The position numbers and the translations under genes are program-made. This document shows positions 47,894 through 60,079 of a stretch of 64,000 nucleotides of DNA, piece after piece. Location of the stretch: assembly GCA_027405735.1 (NCBI GenBank), contig JAPEHQ010000004.1, positions 2,356,001 through 2,420,000 of the forward strand. The letters are read 5' to 3'. The stretch's first letter is position 1. Every line of letters starts with the position of its first letter. The notes beneath the pieces were generated by a model. The model saw nothing but the letters and a program-made list of their open reading frames with translations, made no database searches and had not been told where the DNA came from. The stretch comes from Mucor racemosus (lineage: Eukaryota > Mucoromycota > Mucoromycetes > Mucorales > Mucoraceae).

Positions 47894-49794
47894 ATGTACA
47901 TTAACGGTCTAAAATATGCTTGTTCCACTTGCATCAAGGTAAGAATTTTCAAAAAAATAACTGAAAATTTTTCTTGTATTACATTACTTGTATATTAATT
48001 TACAAAATGAATCATGAAAATAGGGCCATCGCTCTTCTCATTGTAGTCATGTTGATCGTCCACTATTTGAAATCCGTAAAAAGGGTCGTCCTGTCACTCA
48101 ATGTACTTTTTGTAGAGATCTTCGAAAAACAAAACAAGTACATATTAAATGTGCATGTACAGATAAAAAAGGTAAATATATATAAAAAAAGAATATAAAT
48201 AAACATAAATCCTAATAAATATACAGGAATCGATGCTACCAACAGCAATCCATTATTAATTTATCGTAATAATTCTTGTTCTCCAAAATCATTGACTTCT
48301 TCTTCTTCTCCTGTGGCTAATGATATCATGACTATGGACGTGTGCCAAGACAAAAAACCAACTACCAATGTTGCCGCAATTCCTGATCAATGTACTTGTC
48401 CATCTGCAAATGCTGCTGCCGCTGCCGCTGCTCCAACAACTACAACTGCTACTGCTACAGCAACTTTCGCTAAAAATGTGCCCATGATAAAGTCATCATC
48501 ATCATCACATTTAGGGTTTAATCAATATCAACAATCATCATCACCATCATCCTCCTCTTCTAATCAACAAGAAGTAACACATTCTTTATTAGCGCCACTC
48601 TGTCCAACAGTGCCTTTAGTGAAAGAAGAAGAAAACCTGTCCTACTCTTGGGCGTTGATCACCTCCCCATTGTCCAATCAAATGGATATACCTACCTCTA
48701 CTAGTAATACTGCTGCCCTTATTTCAAATGCTACTACTACTACAGCTGCAATGGAATCAAATCAGTTATTTACAGATATGATGCTGGATACCGGAGATGA
48801 TTTAGATACCAACAACAATAATAATATGCATCTCGGTTTTATCTTTCACAAGCCTACATCTCAAAGATTCTTAGATGGCCAACCTCGTGTAAGAAGACGC
48901 CGCTCTAATAAGCAACAACAACCATTACAACAAAGGCCCACTGCAACAGCTAATGCCAATACCTCGGCAAATCGTTTACCTGTCAATGCTTTGATTGATT
49001 CTTCAAATCTTACAATAAACACACTTACTGACTATAGTTTATCAACTCCTCCTTCATCTACTGTTTCCCCTCATCCTCCTTCTTCTTCCAATTCATCTTT
49101 GGCTGCTGCTTGTGAACCAATGGATATGCATTTTGATTATCTTACAGAACAACTTGAAATTTTATCCAATAATAGCAACAATAACGATAACTTTATGGGT
49201 GATTTGGCCAATGCTGAAGAATTAACAGCCATTTTGAATAATGTATTCAAAGAAGATGAATTAGATTCGGCTTCTACAAATAGTCATCGTTCAAGTACTT
49301 CAACCATTGCGACAGGAACAGTGACATCAGATCATACTATGAACTCTTCAAATCATGCTACTACTACTACCACCACCACTACTACTCCTACCACTACTAT
49401 GCCCACTACGATTCGATCTCAATGCGGAAGTTTTGTACCTCGTCCAACATGTTGTAAACCTACTGCCACTGTCTCTAATATTTCGAATGGTGAATCAGTT
49501 GTTATTACAATTACGCCCTTGTCCACTAATAATAACACTGCAGATAAACAACAACAAGATTATCCCACAACTACACGAATTGTCACTTGTTATTGTGGGA
49601 ACCAGTGTACTTGTCCTGGTTGCCTGGTGCATCCTGGTAATTTCTTTTTAGGCAACGATCCTTATGCTGGGCCTTTGATCCCTTCATCAAATTCATCATC
49701 ATGTTATGGTTCAGATGAGGAAGATTTGTCGGCTACTATTACTGCTTCTACATTTAATAATAACAATAGTAATTATAATATGTCTTTTTCTTGA
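47894..49794 (+). CDS. Copper-fist transcription factor, Cuf1/Mac1-like
   Basis: A copper-responsive nuclear regulator. Exons 47894-47938, 48024-48171 and 48227-49794 give 586 residues; introns are 85 and 55 nt. The N-terminal copper fist has C10-x2-C13-x8-C22-x-H24 and the minor-groove motif 'KKGRPVTQ' (34-41), then Cys-rich 'CTFCRD' and 'KCACTDKKG'. The middle is low complexity (poly-Ser, Ala, Thr, Asn, Gln) with a basic 'RVRRRRSNK'. Near the C-terminus (519-533) is 'CYCGNQCTCPGCLVH', i.e. CxCx3CxCx2Cx2H, the layout of the copper-sensing motif of S. pombe Cuf1. By analogy it should activate copper-uptake genes when copper is low and be inactivated when this motif binds Cu(I). The start is fixed by the copper fist itself, whose first Met precedes 'YINGLKYAC'. 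Confidence 0.93.
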
Positions 49795-49830
49795 TTTTCT
49801 TTTTCTCTTTGTAAATAAACATACACACGA

Positions 49831-49859
49831 CAACAACAACAACAACAACAACAACAACA
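49831..49859. repeat. (CAA)n microsatellite
   Basis: Nine to ten CAA/ACA units in the 3' flank of the copper-fist gene. Confidence 0.95.
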
Positions 49860-49998
49860 TCACCATGTATATATATAATTATAAACAAAAAGGAAAGATT
49901 AAATGTTTGACAACTAATTGCACCTTAAGTGTTATGAATTCAATTAAACCCCTTTTTTTTTGTTGTTGTTTCTTTATCTCTCTCTCTTTTTTCTTCTA

Positions 49999-50025
49999 TT
50001 TTTTTTTTTTTTTTTTTTTTTTTTT
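49999..50025. repeat. 27-nt T tract in calmodulin leader
   Basis: An uninterrupted T run beginning about 40 bp before the proposed calmodulin ATG, within a longer C/T-rich leader. Confidence 0.95.
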
Positions 50026-50041
50026 CATATAATCTTATAAT

Positions 50042-50782
50042 ATGGTAAGTTATTTCAGATTAGTGTACATAATACGCCACTTGTGTACATTGTAAAATAA
50101 ACTTTTTTATATATAAAAATAGACGGTACCTGATCAAATGATGCTTGAGGAAACACGAGAGGCATTTTTGCTTTTTGATAAAGATAATAATGGCACTATT
50201 GATACTTCAGAGCTTGGTGCTGTCATGAGATCATTAAACATGAATCCAACAGATACAGAGTTAAAGGATATGATTAATGAAGTGGATGGAAATGGGAATG
50301 GTAGTATTGAATATGAGGAATTTGTAGCCATGTTATCTAGGTTTGTTCTCCATTTGTACCTACAAAATCTCTTACACATTCCAACTTATTTTGCTATATA
50401 GAAAGCGTAGAGGATCCGAAATTCAAGAAGAAATCAAAGAAACTTTTCGTGTATTTGATAGAGATGGGAATGGTTACATATCAGTGTTAGAATTACGTCA
50501 TATTATGGCTTCAGTAGGTACGTATATATTGGATGGATCAATTCAATAATACAAACAACTCGTGTTTATTAATCGATTTGATTCCAAGGTGAGAAACTAA
50601 CGGAAGATGAATTAAGTGTAATGCTACGTGAGGCAGATGTAGATGGTGATGGTCAAATTAATTATGAAGAATTTGTAAAGATGCTTGTAAGGTTTTAGCA
50701 ATTTTAAATATGATTATATAGCTCATTTAGTGTTACTTATATAATTTGTACACTTTGTTTTTTTTTAATGTAGGCAAAATAA
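50042..50782 (+). CDS. Calmodulin
   Basis: The calcium sensor that activates kinases, calcineurin and motors. Five exons (50042-50044, 50123-50340, 50402-50517, 50589-50686, 50774-50782) give 147 residues, against 148-149 for typical calmodulin. Four EF-hand loops are complete: 20-31 ([12 protein letters not shown]), 56-67 ([12 protein letters not shown]), 93-104 ([12 protein letters not shown]) and 129-140 ([12 protein letters not shown]). Exon 1 codes only the initiator Met; exon 2 continues '[15 protein letters not shown]'. The last intron (50687-50773) removes an apparent stop and restores the family ending 'EEFVKMLAK'. The central linker is more basic than usual ('SRKRRGSE') and about one residue shorter. 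It starts only about 250 bp after the copper-fist stop. It could be a calmodulin-like paralogue, given the divergence in its N-lobe. Confidence 0.9.
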
Positions 50783-52065
50783 TAACCAAACGATAAAAAA
50801 AAAACACACAAAACAGAGATATACACATGTAACATGATTTGATCATTTTTTATAATATGAAGAGATAATTATATAGTGATTTTCGTTTAAAAAGAATTTT
50901 GAGAATTTTTGGCTAAATAAAATATGTGTATCTGAATTTGTTAATATATTTAACACAAGGTCATTCAGTATTTTGTCACAAGTGTTTATGTATTTTTGAC
51001 ATTATACAATATCATATTATACGTTTCAAGTAAGATCATCTCGTTACATTAGCTTTTTATTAATACGATTTAGATGTTTATATATTCAAAGCCTTTATGG
51101 CGGCATTTGATTAGACAGTTACCCTGATAAATGTCACTGTGTAGTGTCCAATTGTCAATTATATATGACAAGGATCTCTCTGATAAATGAAAATATTGAT
51201 ATTATATACTTCGAAACACGATAAAATGTTTTAATGTATGGCAACACAAAATAAACCTTTTACCAACTATCAAATAAAAAGAATCTTCCAAAGTATATAT
51301 ATAATCCATGTTACTAACAATGTGGCAACTGATGTCGGAATACTTATAGAATCAATAGAATAAATTACATATTAAAAAATCAAAGTTACAGCCTTACTAT
51401 TTGTGTCCAAATGAGGTATTTAACTATCTATTTAGGCAGGGCAAACATTACATTTGTAACACCATATTATATGCTTTAGTGTGACATTTCAAGCTGATTT
51501 AAGTATACACACGAAAAGTCATCAGCCTCAACCCGACACACAAAAATAAATATATAGTCAACAGATACAGTAAACATGCATGAAATAGATTTGCATAAAT
51601 CACAAACAGATCATTTAAAGTATAGATCCAGAGACATATGTATCAGCAATTGATTCTAAATTTCTCGGATAATGTAGGTTATCCTTCATGTGTTTACGGT
51701 ATATATCAAATAAATTTCCAATTTGCAAAATGTGCTGATATATATGGATATTCTTCATGAGTGCGTATATCATTTTGAGTTTAAAAAACGAAATCTCTTT
51801 AATTGATTATACACTTTTTATTTCAGTAATTTAGAACAGTCAACCTTGAGAAAGAGACGATTTGTTATCTCGCTAAAAAAGAAAGCTGGAGTACCCGAGA
51901 TGCAACGTTGAAAAAAATATCAATAAACCCTAAAAACAATAAATTGTATTTCTTTCTACTGCAGATGCATCAGGCCATGTAAATTTTAGATGTTCCGAAA
52001 CATTCAGTTTTGAAAGCTATTTAAGTGAGCATAAAAACAAGCGTGCCAGTATCCATGCCAAAAAC
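50783..52065. other. Intergenic, 3' of calmodulin
   Basis: AT-rich; I see no gene or repeat that I can name. Confidence 0.4.
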
Positions 52066-54175
52066 TATAGTACTGCGTCTTCAAATCGGAGCTTGCCTTC
52101 TTTTCTATACCACAGTATTTCCATTTGGAATTCAGACATTTCAAGAAAATGTTTAGACGATTTCCAATTGAATTTTGGACGATTGTAGTTATATATTGAG
52201 ACAGAGTAAAAATAGAATCCAGACAAAGTGAGAATGAAAATTCGTATATCACAAAAAAGACTCAAAAACGCGTAAAATTCACTGCTTTTTCCTTGAAAAC
52301 TGGGTCCCACTTTTCATTCCTGCTCTACTTTTTTTTTCACTAAATAACATCAAGAAAAAATTATATGCTAATGTACCTGAGATGTTCAGCTTTAATCCAA
52401 AAATGAGTATCCAGAAATATCCTACTTTTTACAGTCAGTATTAATTTTTCAGTGCTAAGGTTTCAGATTTTTTACGCGTATTTCACTGCTAATGGATTGA
52501 AAACTTTGAGGCTTCATATCTCCAGAAAAAATTAAGTTATACTAACACTTTTTAATAATAAAACTTACTTGTTTTGAAGCGCTCTATAACATATTTTAAT
52601 ATAAAAAAATTCTGAGCACCTTTATTTTTTTTCATTTTTTTTTGACATTTCTATAGTAGGTTTCAAAATATTGGCTAAATTGAGCAACATTTTTTTTACA
52701 TTTATATTATTACGCTCGTTAAACTCTCTCGGACCCAATTTAGAATTTTTCAAAATATTGATTTTTCGTGGAGATATCATCAAAAATGTGTACAAAAAGG
52801 TACCTCCATTTCTAGCTTCCATTTTTTCCTTATATACCCTCATCCCAAATTCTGAATCTGAAAATTTTTTTGACAAAAATATCTTTTTCTCTACGAAAAA
52901 TGCAGCTAGAAGATTGTACAATAGCTTGATCGATAGATAATGTTTTTCTGCATTATTGTAGTTAGTTATATTTTAAACATGCTTATAAAAAGTGATAAGT
53001 ATCTTCAAAAAATCTCCAAAATTTCAATTGCATTTTACGCAAAATTTAATGTGAAATGTTTGTCTGAATTTTATTTAGATGGATGCAGAATCCAAAACTG
53101 TACAAAAGCTATTTAGTATACTAGGTCGACTTACTTTGCAGTTCATGATCAATTAAACGATTTTGTTTTTTTCATCATTTTTCGTCCATTTTTTAAAATA
53201 AATTTTGGAACCCAGTTATTATAAGCTGTAAGCTGTGATATCGACTATTATTTTGATTATCTCGATGAAAAATTAATATTTTTGGCTGAAACAAAAAATA
53301 CAGAGTGGCAATCAATTAGATCTATATTATGAATACATAAATTAAGTCCTGGATAATGAGTTTTAAGTTTTAAAAAATAATAAACTAATATTTACAACTG
53401 CAGAAAACAAAGAAAAAAAAACCCCATCCTTGTAAATATTGATTCAATTAATTTCCAATTATACATAATGGTAGATTTACATATATCCTGCATAAAAATT
53501 TATATTTCTATTTTCACAGATCACTATGAATTGAGGAAACCATCCGCAAAACATGATATTTCTGTCCAATAAAACCACGTGTTGTGTCGTATATTTTCAT
53601 GTTTGATAAATAATAAATAACACTTAAAAAAGAATATAATTATTAAAAGAGAATGAGTAATGAATCATTTCTTCTGCTGTATAATAAAAACAAGATATCA
53701 TTTATTTAGATATAAAAGTAGGGTCTTTTAATGTATATTGATATGACATTGAGATCCTGAGAAGGTGTAATTTAAGGCACTATTGAACCATTAGATCTGT
53801 TTGATAGTAATCTATGGATGGAAATGTATCAATCATAATAATTAATCATTCTTGCAGAGCTTGTGGGTTGTCTTGTTTCAATGCTGCGCTAAATGTGCTT
53901 GGATGTTCATTTGATAGCTACTTGATTGGGTAACCGCTGGGATGAAATAATATGGTGTCATAATTGAGGTCCAAGCGTTCTTGGTAATTACTGGATTAAA
54001 CTTGTTACGCTAGGAGTTTTTTATATCCGATATCAAGACTTTGCACTTCAATACATGTCGCATGCAGTCAATAGATTATTGTAAGATGCATTGATACTGT
54101 AGAAGGTAATAACGTATGATACTAGGTGGAATACAAACAGATAGAAATCCAAATATGATTAACGATGCTATTCAC
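52066..54175 (-). repeat. Repeat family A, full-length copy A3
   Basis: In reverse complement this follows A2 throughout: a start near TTTGTATTCCACC at about 54135, an LTR-like part ending ACAACA near 53580, a primer-binding-like CGTGGTTTTATTGG, and the core ending near 52080 at a GCTCCGATTTGAAG-like motif. Homology with the very start of the window (positions 1-29) extends the family to about 54170. About 100 bp at 52115-52230 are not shared. The ORFs on both strands (52622-52940) mirror those in the other copies and are not counted as genes. Confidence 0.65.
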
Positions 54176-55257
54176 TGAGCTCTTTTCAAGTCTTTCTGAA
54201 AAATGACTAAAGATATTCCATCATGTATGCCTTTATGTTACAATTATTAATACTCTATTTGTTACTTGCTGGATGAAAACCAAAATCAAAATATACAGAC
54301 AGTTAGTAGGCTTACAATACAGTTTACATTATTAAATTATTGCATACAGAATGCGTCTACTTTTGTAGGATCTCTTGTAATTGTAAAATAAGATATTCAT
54401 AAAGAAAATAAATTTCTGAAATAGCAATAAAAATACTGGAGTAGAGAAAAGAAGAAAATAATTGGTAGTCTTTTGAAAGCTGTGCGTAGAAAGGTAAAAC
54501 GAAAAAAAAAAGGCGAGGGAGTGATTAGCTGCGCTTCTAGCCCGGCAAACACAAGTTCCAAAGAAAATCAGTTTACACGAGTTTCGAACCCACAACCTCT
54601 CCGTTTGAACTAGCTGTAAAGCGCATAAGTCTAGCAACAACTAGGACAAATGTCCTTTCTATGTTTGCTTTTTTTAATTGCCGTCCTTGTACTTATCTGT
54701 TATTCTGTTTTTATTGATTTGTACAATATTGAGTAATTTGAGGATATTTTTTTTCTTTGGTATATAATACTGCTTTTTGCTGAGTATCAGTAGCAATTTG
54801 GTTTACAAAAAAATCTTCATTCCTGGCCGAAATATAAAGACAAGACTGTTATTTTTGCTGTATATCATGTAATTATGCTAGGTAAAATAATGCAAAAGCT
54901 GGCTTTATTTCACTTGAAAATATAACTGGAGTTTCTAGTAAGCATATAATCAATAGATACAAAATAGCGCTATGTATATATGCCAAAATTTAGTAGTACA
55001 TAAAGCGTGTATGTATGTATATACTATATAGTAACAAAAATTTTATAATCTATAAAAGTTACGGTCATCAATGTTGAAAATACCAGATTTCATCCGATCT
55101 CCACAGGAAAACAATATCTGCTAATACAGTATATATAATAAAAATTGATTTTTAGATTTTTTCTATGTAGAAGAAGCTTAAACAATCACACTTGTGAATT
55201 AGCTGATATAATAATAGCTAATAAAAAAAATTATATATAAAAAAAAACGATAGTAAG
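54176..55257. other. Intergenic with a tRNA-like stretch
   Basis: On the minus strand at about 54541-54660 is a sequence with a T-arm/B-box-like core (GTGGGTTCGAAACTC) preceded by TAGTTCAAACGG, which resembles a tRNA D-arm. I could not fold a complete cloverleaf: the acceptor and anticodon stems do not pair. It may be a tRNA-derived remnant. The overlapping 102-codon ORF is not supported. Confidence 0.35.
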
Positions 55258-55590
55258 TCAACTAGAATATAGTAATCTTTATTGACTTTTAAGAATAAAC
55301 TGAAGAACTCTATTATTTTGTCCTGAGCTCCTCTTTATATATACATTTCAAATTTATTCTAATTTCGGTGTTCATTCCTATTACAAGTGCTGTTATTTTC
55401 TATTATTATTATCTAAACTGTTAGTAATGGTTATATATGTCATAAGAAATGCTGTTCCAGTTTCCATCTTTCTTCTAGGAATGCTATCTTGTCATGAATA
55501 ATAGAAATTGTCAACTCCAAATTAAGTAATTTATTGTAATTCAATACCAGATGAAATGGAGATCATAGTGTATCTTAACCACAACACTCT
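55258..55590. repeat. Diverged relative of the TGTGGA solo LTR
   Basis: Several stretches in order (GACTAGA, ...TTTATATATACA..., ACCAGATGAAATGGAGATC, ...CCACAACA) match the 3' two thirds of 24661-25092. The left end is not recognisable and no target duplication was found. Confidence 0.4.
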
Positions 55591-55744
55591 ATGATATTTA
55601 TGTAATTATTTTTCTTACTCATTAAGCAATAAAAAAATTACAATTTATTTGGTTCGTTCTGTCCTTCACAACCTATTTTGACTTGCTATAGTACATAAAA
55701 AAAAACTACGTTCGATAAGTTAAAATGAATTCTAATATTAAATT

Positions 55745-56140
55745 TGAAGTTTCAAAAAAAAATTGATAGTTTCAACCTTCAAAATCGGAGCGTGCTCTCT
55801 TTTCTATAACTAATCTCATACTAAACATTTTTTAAAAAATACCCTATACATTGCTAAATAGATATGAATTGGTTGCATTATCTTACCTATTCTAAAATTT
55901 ATTTTATATCTCTCAGAAGACTCAAAAACGCGTAAAATCCACTGCTTTTTCCTTGAAAACTGGGTCTCACTTTTCATCGCTGCTATACTTTTTTTTCACT
56001 AAATAACACCAAGATAAAATTATATGTCAATGTACCTGAGATGTTCACCTTTAATTCAAAAACAAGTATCCCGATATATCCTATTTTTTGCAGTCAGTAT
56101 TGATTTTTCAGTGCTAAGGTTTCAGATTTTTTACGTGTAT
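55745..56140 (-). repeat. Repeat family A, copy A5, distal piece
   Basis: Reverse-complement match to the 3' end of the A core, stopping abruptly at TTACGTGTAT. The rest of the same copy resumes at 60694, so the two pieces are one core copy split by element B copy 2. Confidence 0.75.
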
Positions 56141-56964
56141 ATCCTTTGTAAATTTATCTGTCTTTTTACACTCCCTTTACTTTTATTTATTCACTAATAA
56201 ATATCTAATTTACAAATAAGAACACCAAACTTCATAAACGCAGTGATCACCAATTTATTAATAACAAGAATAATATCTATAAGTATATTATCCACCTTTG
56301 TTGCTAGTCCAAAATTACAGATCATTACACCATGTGCATCCTGTTATCTTTTTAGCCATCATATTCAGAGGATACAACAGCTCAGGCTATAGTGTACAGA
56401 CCACCTGGGCACAACAAAATCATCTTGTGCAGCACAGGCGGGTCATAATGCAAATTTACCTGTTTCAACTGCTGATGCTAAACTAGCATCAAATTAGTTG
56501 TGTTGACACGCAATAAAGTAAGGCGTTTTATCGAGTACAATGTTGGTGTTCAATGTATTTCTGTTAAATTAAACAGACAAAAATATGGTTCATGCAGAGA
56601 TCTATGAATGTGTGAGAGAGCTCAGATTTATGAATACAAAAAAAAAGATCCAAACTGTGATGCTTCGTCGACCTGTACAAGATTTTTTTGTGGCGATACC
56701 TGGTGGCTCAAGTATAATTTAGGCCTTTAATTATTAAATGTATTGAATCAAGATAAAGTTCGTTGATTGACATACCAGATACTAAATGCAATGTCATTTA
56801 TTGAATGGGTGAATGTAAATGTATAAAGCAAAGCTTACTTTTGAATGAAGATACCAATTATTATGATTAACATCAATAGATTCAAAAAGCATAATTAAGT
56901 GCAATCATTGCTACTGAATCACATAATTTGATATGCAGAAAACTCCTCTTGAAGAAGCATTTGA

Positions 56965-56966
<2 letters not shown>

Positions 56967-56996
<30 letters not shown>
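56967..56996. repeat. 30-nt T tract
   Basis: An uninterrupted T run inside B copy 2; the matching place in copy 1 is where the solo LTR 35426-36147 sits. Confidence 0.95.
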
Positions 56997-56997
<1 letters not shown>

Positions 56998-57349
56998 GCA
57001 ATGCTACAAATCATCGTTTAATATGACTAAACATTAACGAATTAGAGGAAATACAACTGGTAAAAAATTGATGATATCCAACGATGTACATCGAGGTCAA
57101 GGTTGATAAAAGGTGCATTCATTGTATAGTAAAAATCGCAACATTTTGATAGATAGAAATTACAGGACCAAAATGTTGTGTTTGTCTCAGGATTTTGAAA
57201 AGAATTTAAAAGCATACTTCATCAAACTTATTTAGATCTTAAATACTCACCGTATGCTGTTAGTATTATCTTGTTTTTTATTTAATTGTTGCATTATTAA
57301 AAATCAACAAGCTTTTAATAGCTTATAACAACGACAATGGGATGCTTCT

Positions 57350-57583
57350 GATTCTAGACTGACATTTATCATCATAAGGCGGGCTGATGATACGTTTGAT
57401 ACTACTGTAGATAGAACCAGTCAATTTAATTTATGAAATTGGAATTCAAATACCAAGGAACCATTTGTAAGTACTTAAGTTGGTTCTAGTAAATTATTGA
57501 ATAAATTGGCTAGAGATAAAGAGGATAAAAAGACGGCAATATATTTCAGTGATGGACATGTTTATGTTTATGATATTGGAAAC
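57350..57583 (+). pseudogene. Dynein intermediate chain fragment, second copy
   Basis: More decayed counterpart of 26047-26290. 'TSQFN' and 'GTATGTTTATGATATTGG'-type coding for 'HVYVYDIG' are readable with several frameshifts and stops, ending at a GTAAGA donor. Divergence from copy 1 shows the capture is older than the separation of the two B copies. Confidence 0.7.
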
Positions 57584-57597
57584 GTAAGATTAAAGCT

Positions 57598-58360
57598 CAA
57601 TGTAAATTACCTCTAGCGCAATGGTTATGAAGTAAGGCTATATTATCATCAAATAAACTACCACACAATATTAACATTTATAAAGATTTACCGTAATAAG
57701 CCCAAATCAAGTGGGTACAGCATCATAAATTCTTGAAAAAGTTTTGAAGTATTATAAAATCTCTTACTTTTAAGACTCACAAAGCTTATAAGCGGAATAT
57801 TAATTTAGAAAATTATTCTTGTCCAGATCATCAATTTTGACATTTTTTAATTTTTTTTTTTCTGATTTTGCAAATCTAAGGTTAAATATACTACTAATTA
57901 TGAAAACAAAAAATATACACACATACAGAATTTAGCGCTCTATTTTCTCAATAAAAAATAACAAACTTTTTTATTGCAAAATATCACATGAAAATCCTTT
58001 AATCAAAAAACCGTTTTTGGGCCAAAAGTACAAATTTTCATTACTTAACATTTAATATTAAGCTTTTATAAAATGTGTATTAGTTATGCCTACAATTTTC
58101 TCTCACAATGTAGTATATTTAAACGTCGATTTTGGTATCAAAATTTGATTTTTCTTTTTTTTTATCAAAATCATGAGTCTTGGTAAGGATAAAATGAGCC
58201 CCAAAAATGTCCGCTACAAAATCTGAATTTTCAGATTGTATATGGTTAAATATAAGAAAAGTTTTTTAAAAAAAACGCTCGTTTATTTAAAACTTAAATA
58301 TATTCCGTAGTATAAGATACTTAGCCATTCAATCTTGCTATGCTCAATTACGGCGTTACT
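57598..58360 (-). repeat. Dispersed 0.74-kb repeat M1, copy c
   Basis: Inverted relative of 20380-21146 and 25272-26032. End motifs are GCGCAATGGTTAT near 57616 and AATTACGGCGTTA near 58346-58358. It occupies the same place in B as copy b. Confidence 0.65.
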
Positions 58361-59300
58361 CTACAGGCTCGCTTTTGCAATTTATTAATAAATATATGAT
58401 ATGACAGACGGTTTTTCTGGTAGAAAATGCATGTCTATAATAACAGATATTGCCTATTTTGTTTATTTTATGGTTGATGTGTTGTAATGCTGCTTTTACG
58501 TTGGTTGAAATGTGCAATTTACCAGGATCTTAATTGCGCTAAATAATGTAAAGCCTTGAAAATCCTTTTATACGTGTGCTGTTTCTTTCTTTTTGTTTTC
58601 ATATTCCAAGGATATATTCACCGTTTGATAAGGCATACGGTATCAGACTATCAAGCTGATATTCTTTTCTTTTATCTGAAATAGCATTCTAATATAAGGG
58701 ACTAATATTTTTAATATAGGTAGCAGTCGTTATATTAGAGACTGATATTTTCATTTAACTGCATTCTACGATCAAATATCATTATTTACTACTGTATTGT
58801 TGGATGTATTTCTTGATTACCAGATCAAATCGAAGGCAATGATATTTATATATAATCAATCGAAAGGTAGAACTGGCTACAAATCAACGAAATGTTCCAG
58901 AAAAGTGATAAAATTTCAAATGATATAGATACAAAAAAGAATAATCTAATATTTTGTCTAATAACCATATTTTTGATTGTAGCTACTATATACTTGAAAA
59001 CAAATCTTTTTCAGCTGACAATCGTAAACTAAAATAGTAAGTGTAAAGAAGGTTAATCTGTTAAATTTTATGTGTGATAAAGTAACATATATAATCTTAG
59101 ATTTGGCTTGCATATAAATTTAAGCAGCAAGTGTTATTTAAGTTTATGCTCGAGAAAAAACAACCATTGTTGCTGTAAACATTATAGCTATAAACATATT
59201 TACAAAAAACGATGATAATTGTAAATATATTAGTTCTTGCATGTATTATTGCTCTACTACATCAGCAACGCATTAAATTGTATTATTATCTATTATATAT

Positions 59301-59692
59301 TGTTATATCAAAAGATACTAATATAGAAATACTCTGCTAAAAGATACATTTTATTAATTCATTGATGCTTCGTATTTATATGTTTTCTAAATGGTTATAT
59401 GATTATCAATATTATTAATGAATTGCCGGGTATTGAGGTACTTGATATGATTTGGGAACAAATCATTTACAATGGAATTTGTGGAATTGGGAATCTGTGA
59501 TTGTATTATTTGAATAAGATGTAGGATTGCTTATGTTTCATTGCTACGGATTGTTCCTGAATGTTCCTGATAGTCGCTGTTAATGCTAGTGGTTATGTAT
59601 GACATTTAGTATGAGTTACTAAATGCCATGCCATGTTAGATTTCAATAGTTGTTCCTGGATTTCTACATCTGGGTAAACTTATGATATATCA
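59301..59692. mobile_element. Solo LTR, 392 bp, TSD TATAT
   Basis: Begins TGTTATATCA, ends TGATATATCA, and is flanked by TATAT (59296-59300 and 59693-59697). B copy 1 has an uninterrupted target near 22,235-22,265. The ends resemble those of the 365-bp LTR at 32620-35362 (TGATGTATCAT in reverse complement), so the two may belong to related families. Confidence 0.8.
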
Positions 59693-59770
59693 TATATATT
59701 AATAAAAGCAAATGTAATTCAAAAACCCATTATTCCAATAAAATATGCAATGTGATTTTGAGAACGGCAC

Positions 59771-59993
59771 AATGCTCATGTACAAACCAATTTGAGTCCA
59801 TACTATCAGCTCATTATGCTCATGGTCAGATTTTATTATAATACACAAATAGGGATAATGATATGCTCATGGGCAATTCTACTATTATTCACACATGAAA
59901 TTAATGTTATGCACGCGGACAGAATCTATAATTCTGCATATACAGGGTTAGTGTTGTGCTCGTGTGCAGTTTCTTTTGTTGTGCCCATGTACA
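59771..59993 (+). repeat. Array of short motifs at about 46-bp spacing
   Basis: The degenerate motif TRTGCYCRTGKRCA recurs at 59771, 59815, 59862, 59908, 59954 and 59980. Five of the six are spaced 44-47 bp apart and separated by dissimilar AT-rich DNA. Related motifs appear in inverted orientation in B copy 1 (about 21250-21300 and 22085-22180). It is not a CRISPR: the repeats are short and degenerate, the setting is eukaryotic, and there are no cas genes. Confidence 0.6.
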
Positions 59994-60079
59994 TATTGTT
60001 ATCTTTTTAACCATATTCAGGGGGCACCTGGGCACAACGAAATCATTCTGTGCAGCACAGGTTGGCCGTAGTTTAGGGA

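Noticed and set aside
48000..48248. Short ORFs on both strands before the copper-fist body
   Set aside because: They cover exon 2 of the copper-fist gene and its introns in wrong frames.
49355..50032. ORFs rich in Leu/Ile/Val overlapping the copper-fist gene end
   Set aside because: Frame-shifted readings of Thr/Asn/Ser codon repeats, CAA repeats and the T tract.
59771..59993. CRISPR array
   Set aside because: Repeats are about 14 bp and degenerate, spacers are not of constant composition, the DNA is nuclear fungal, and no cas gene is present.
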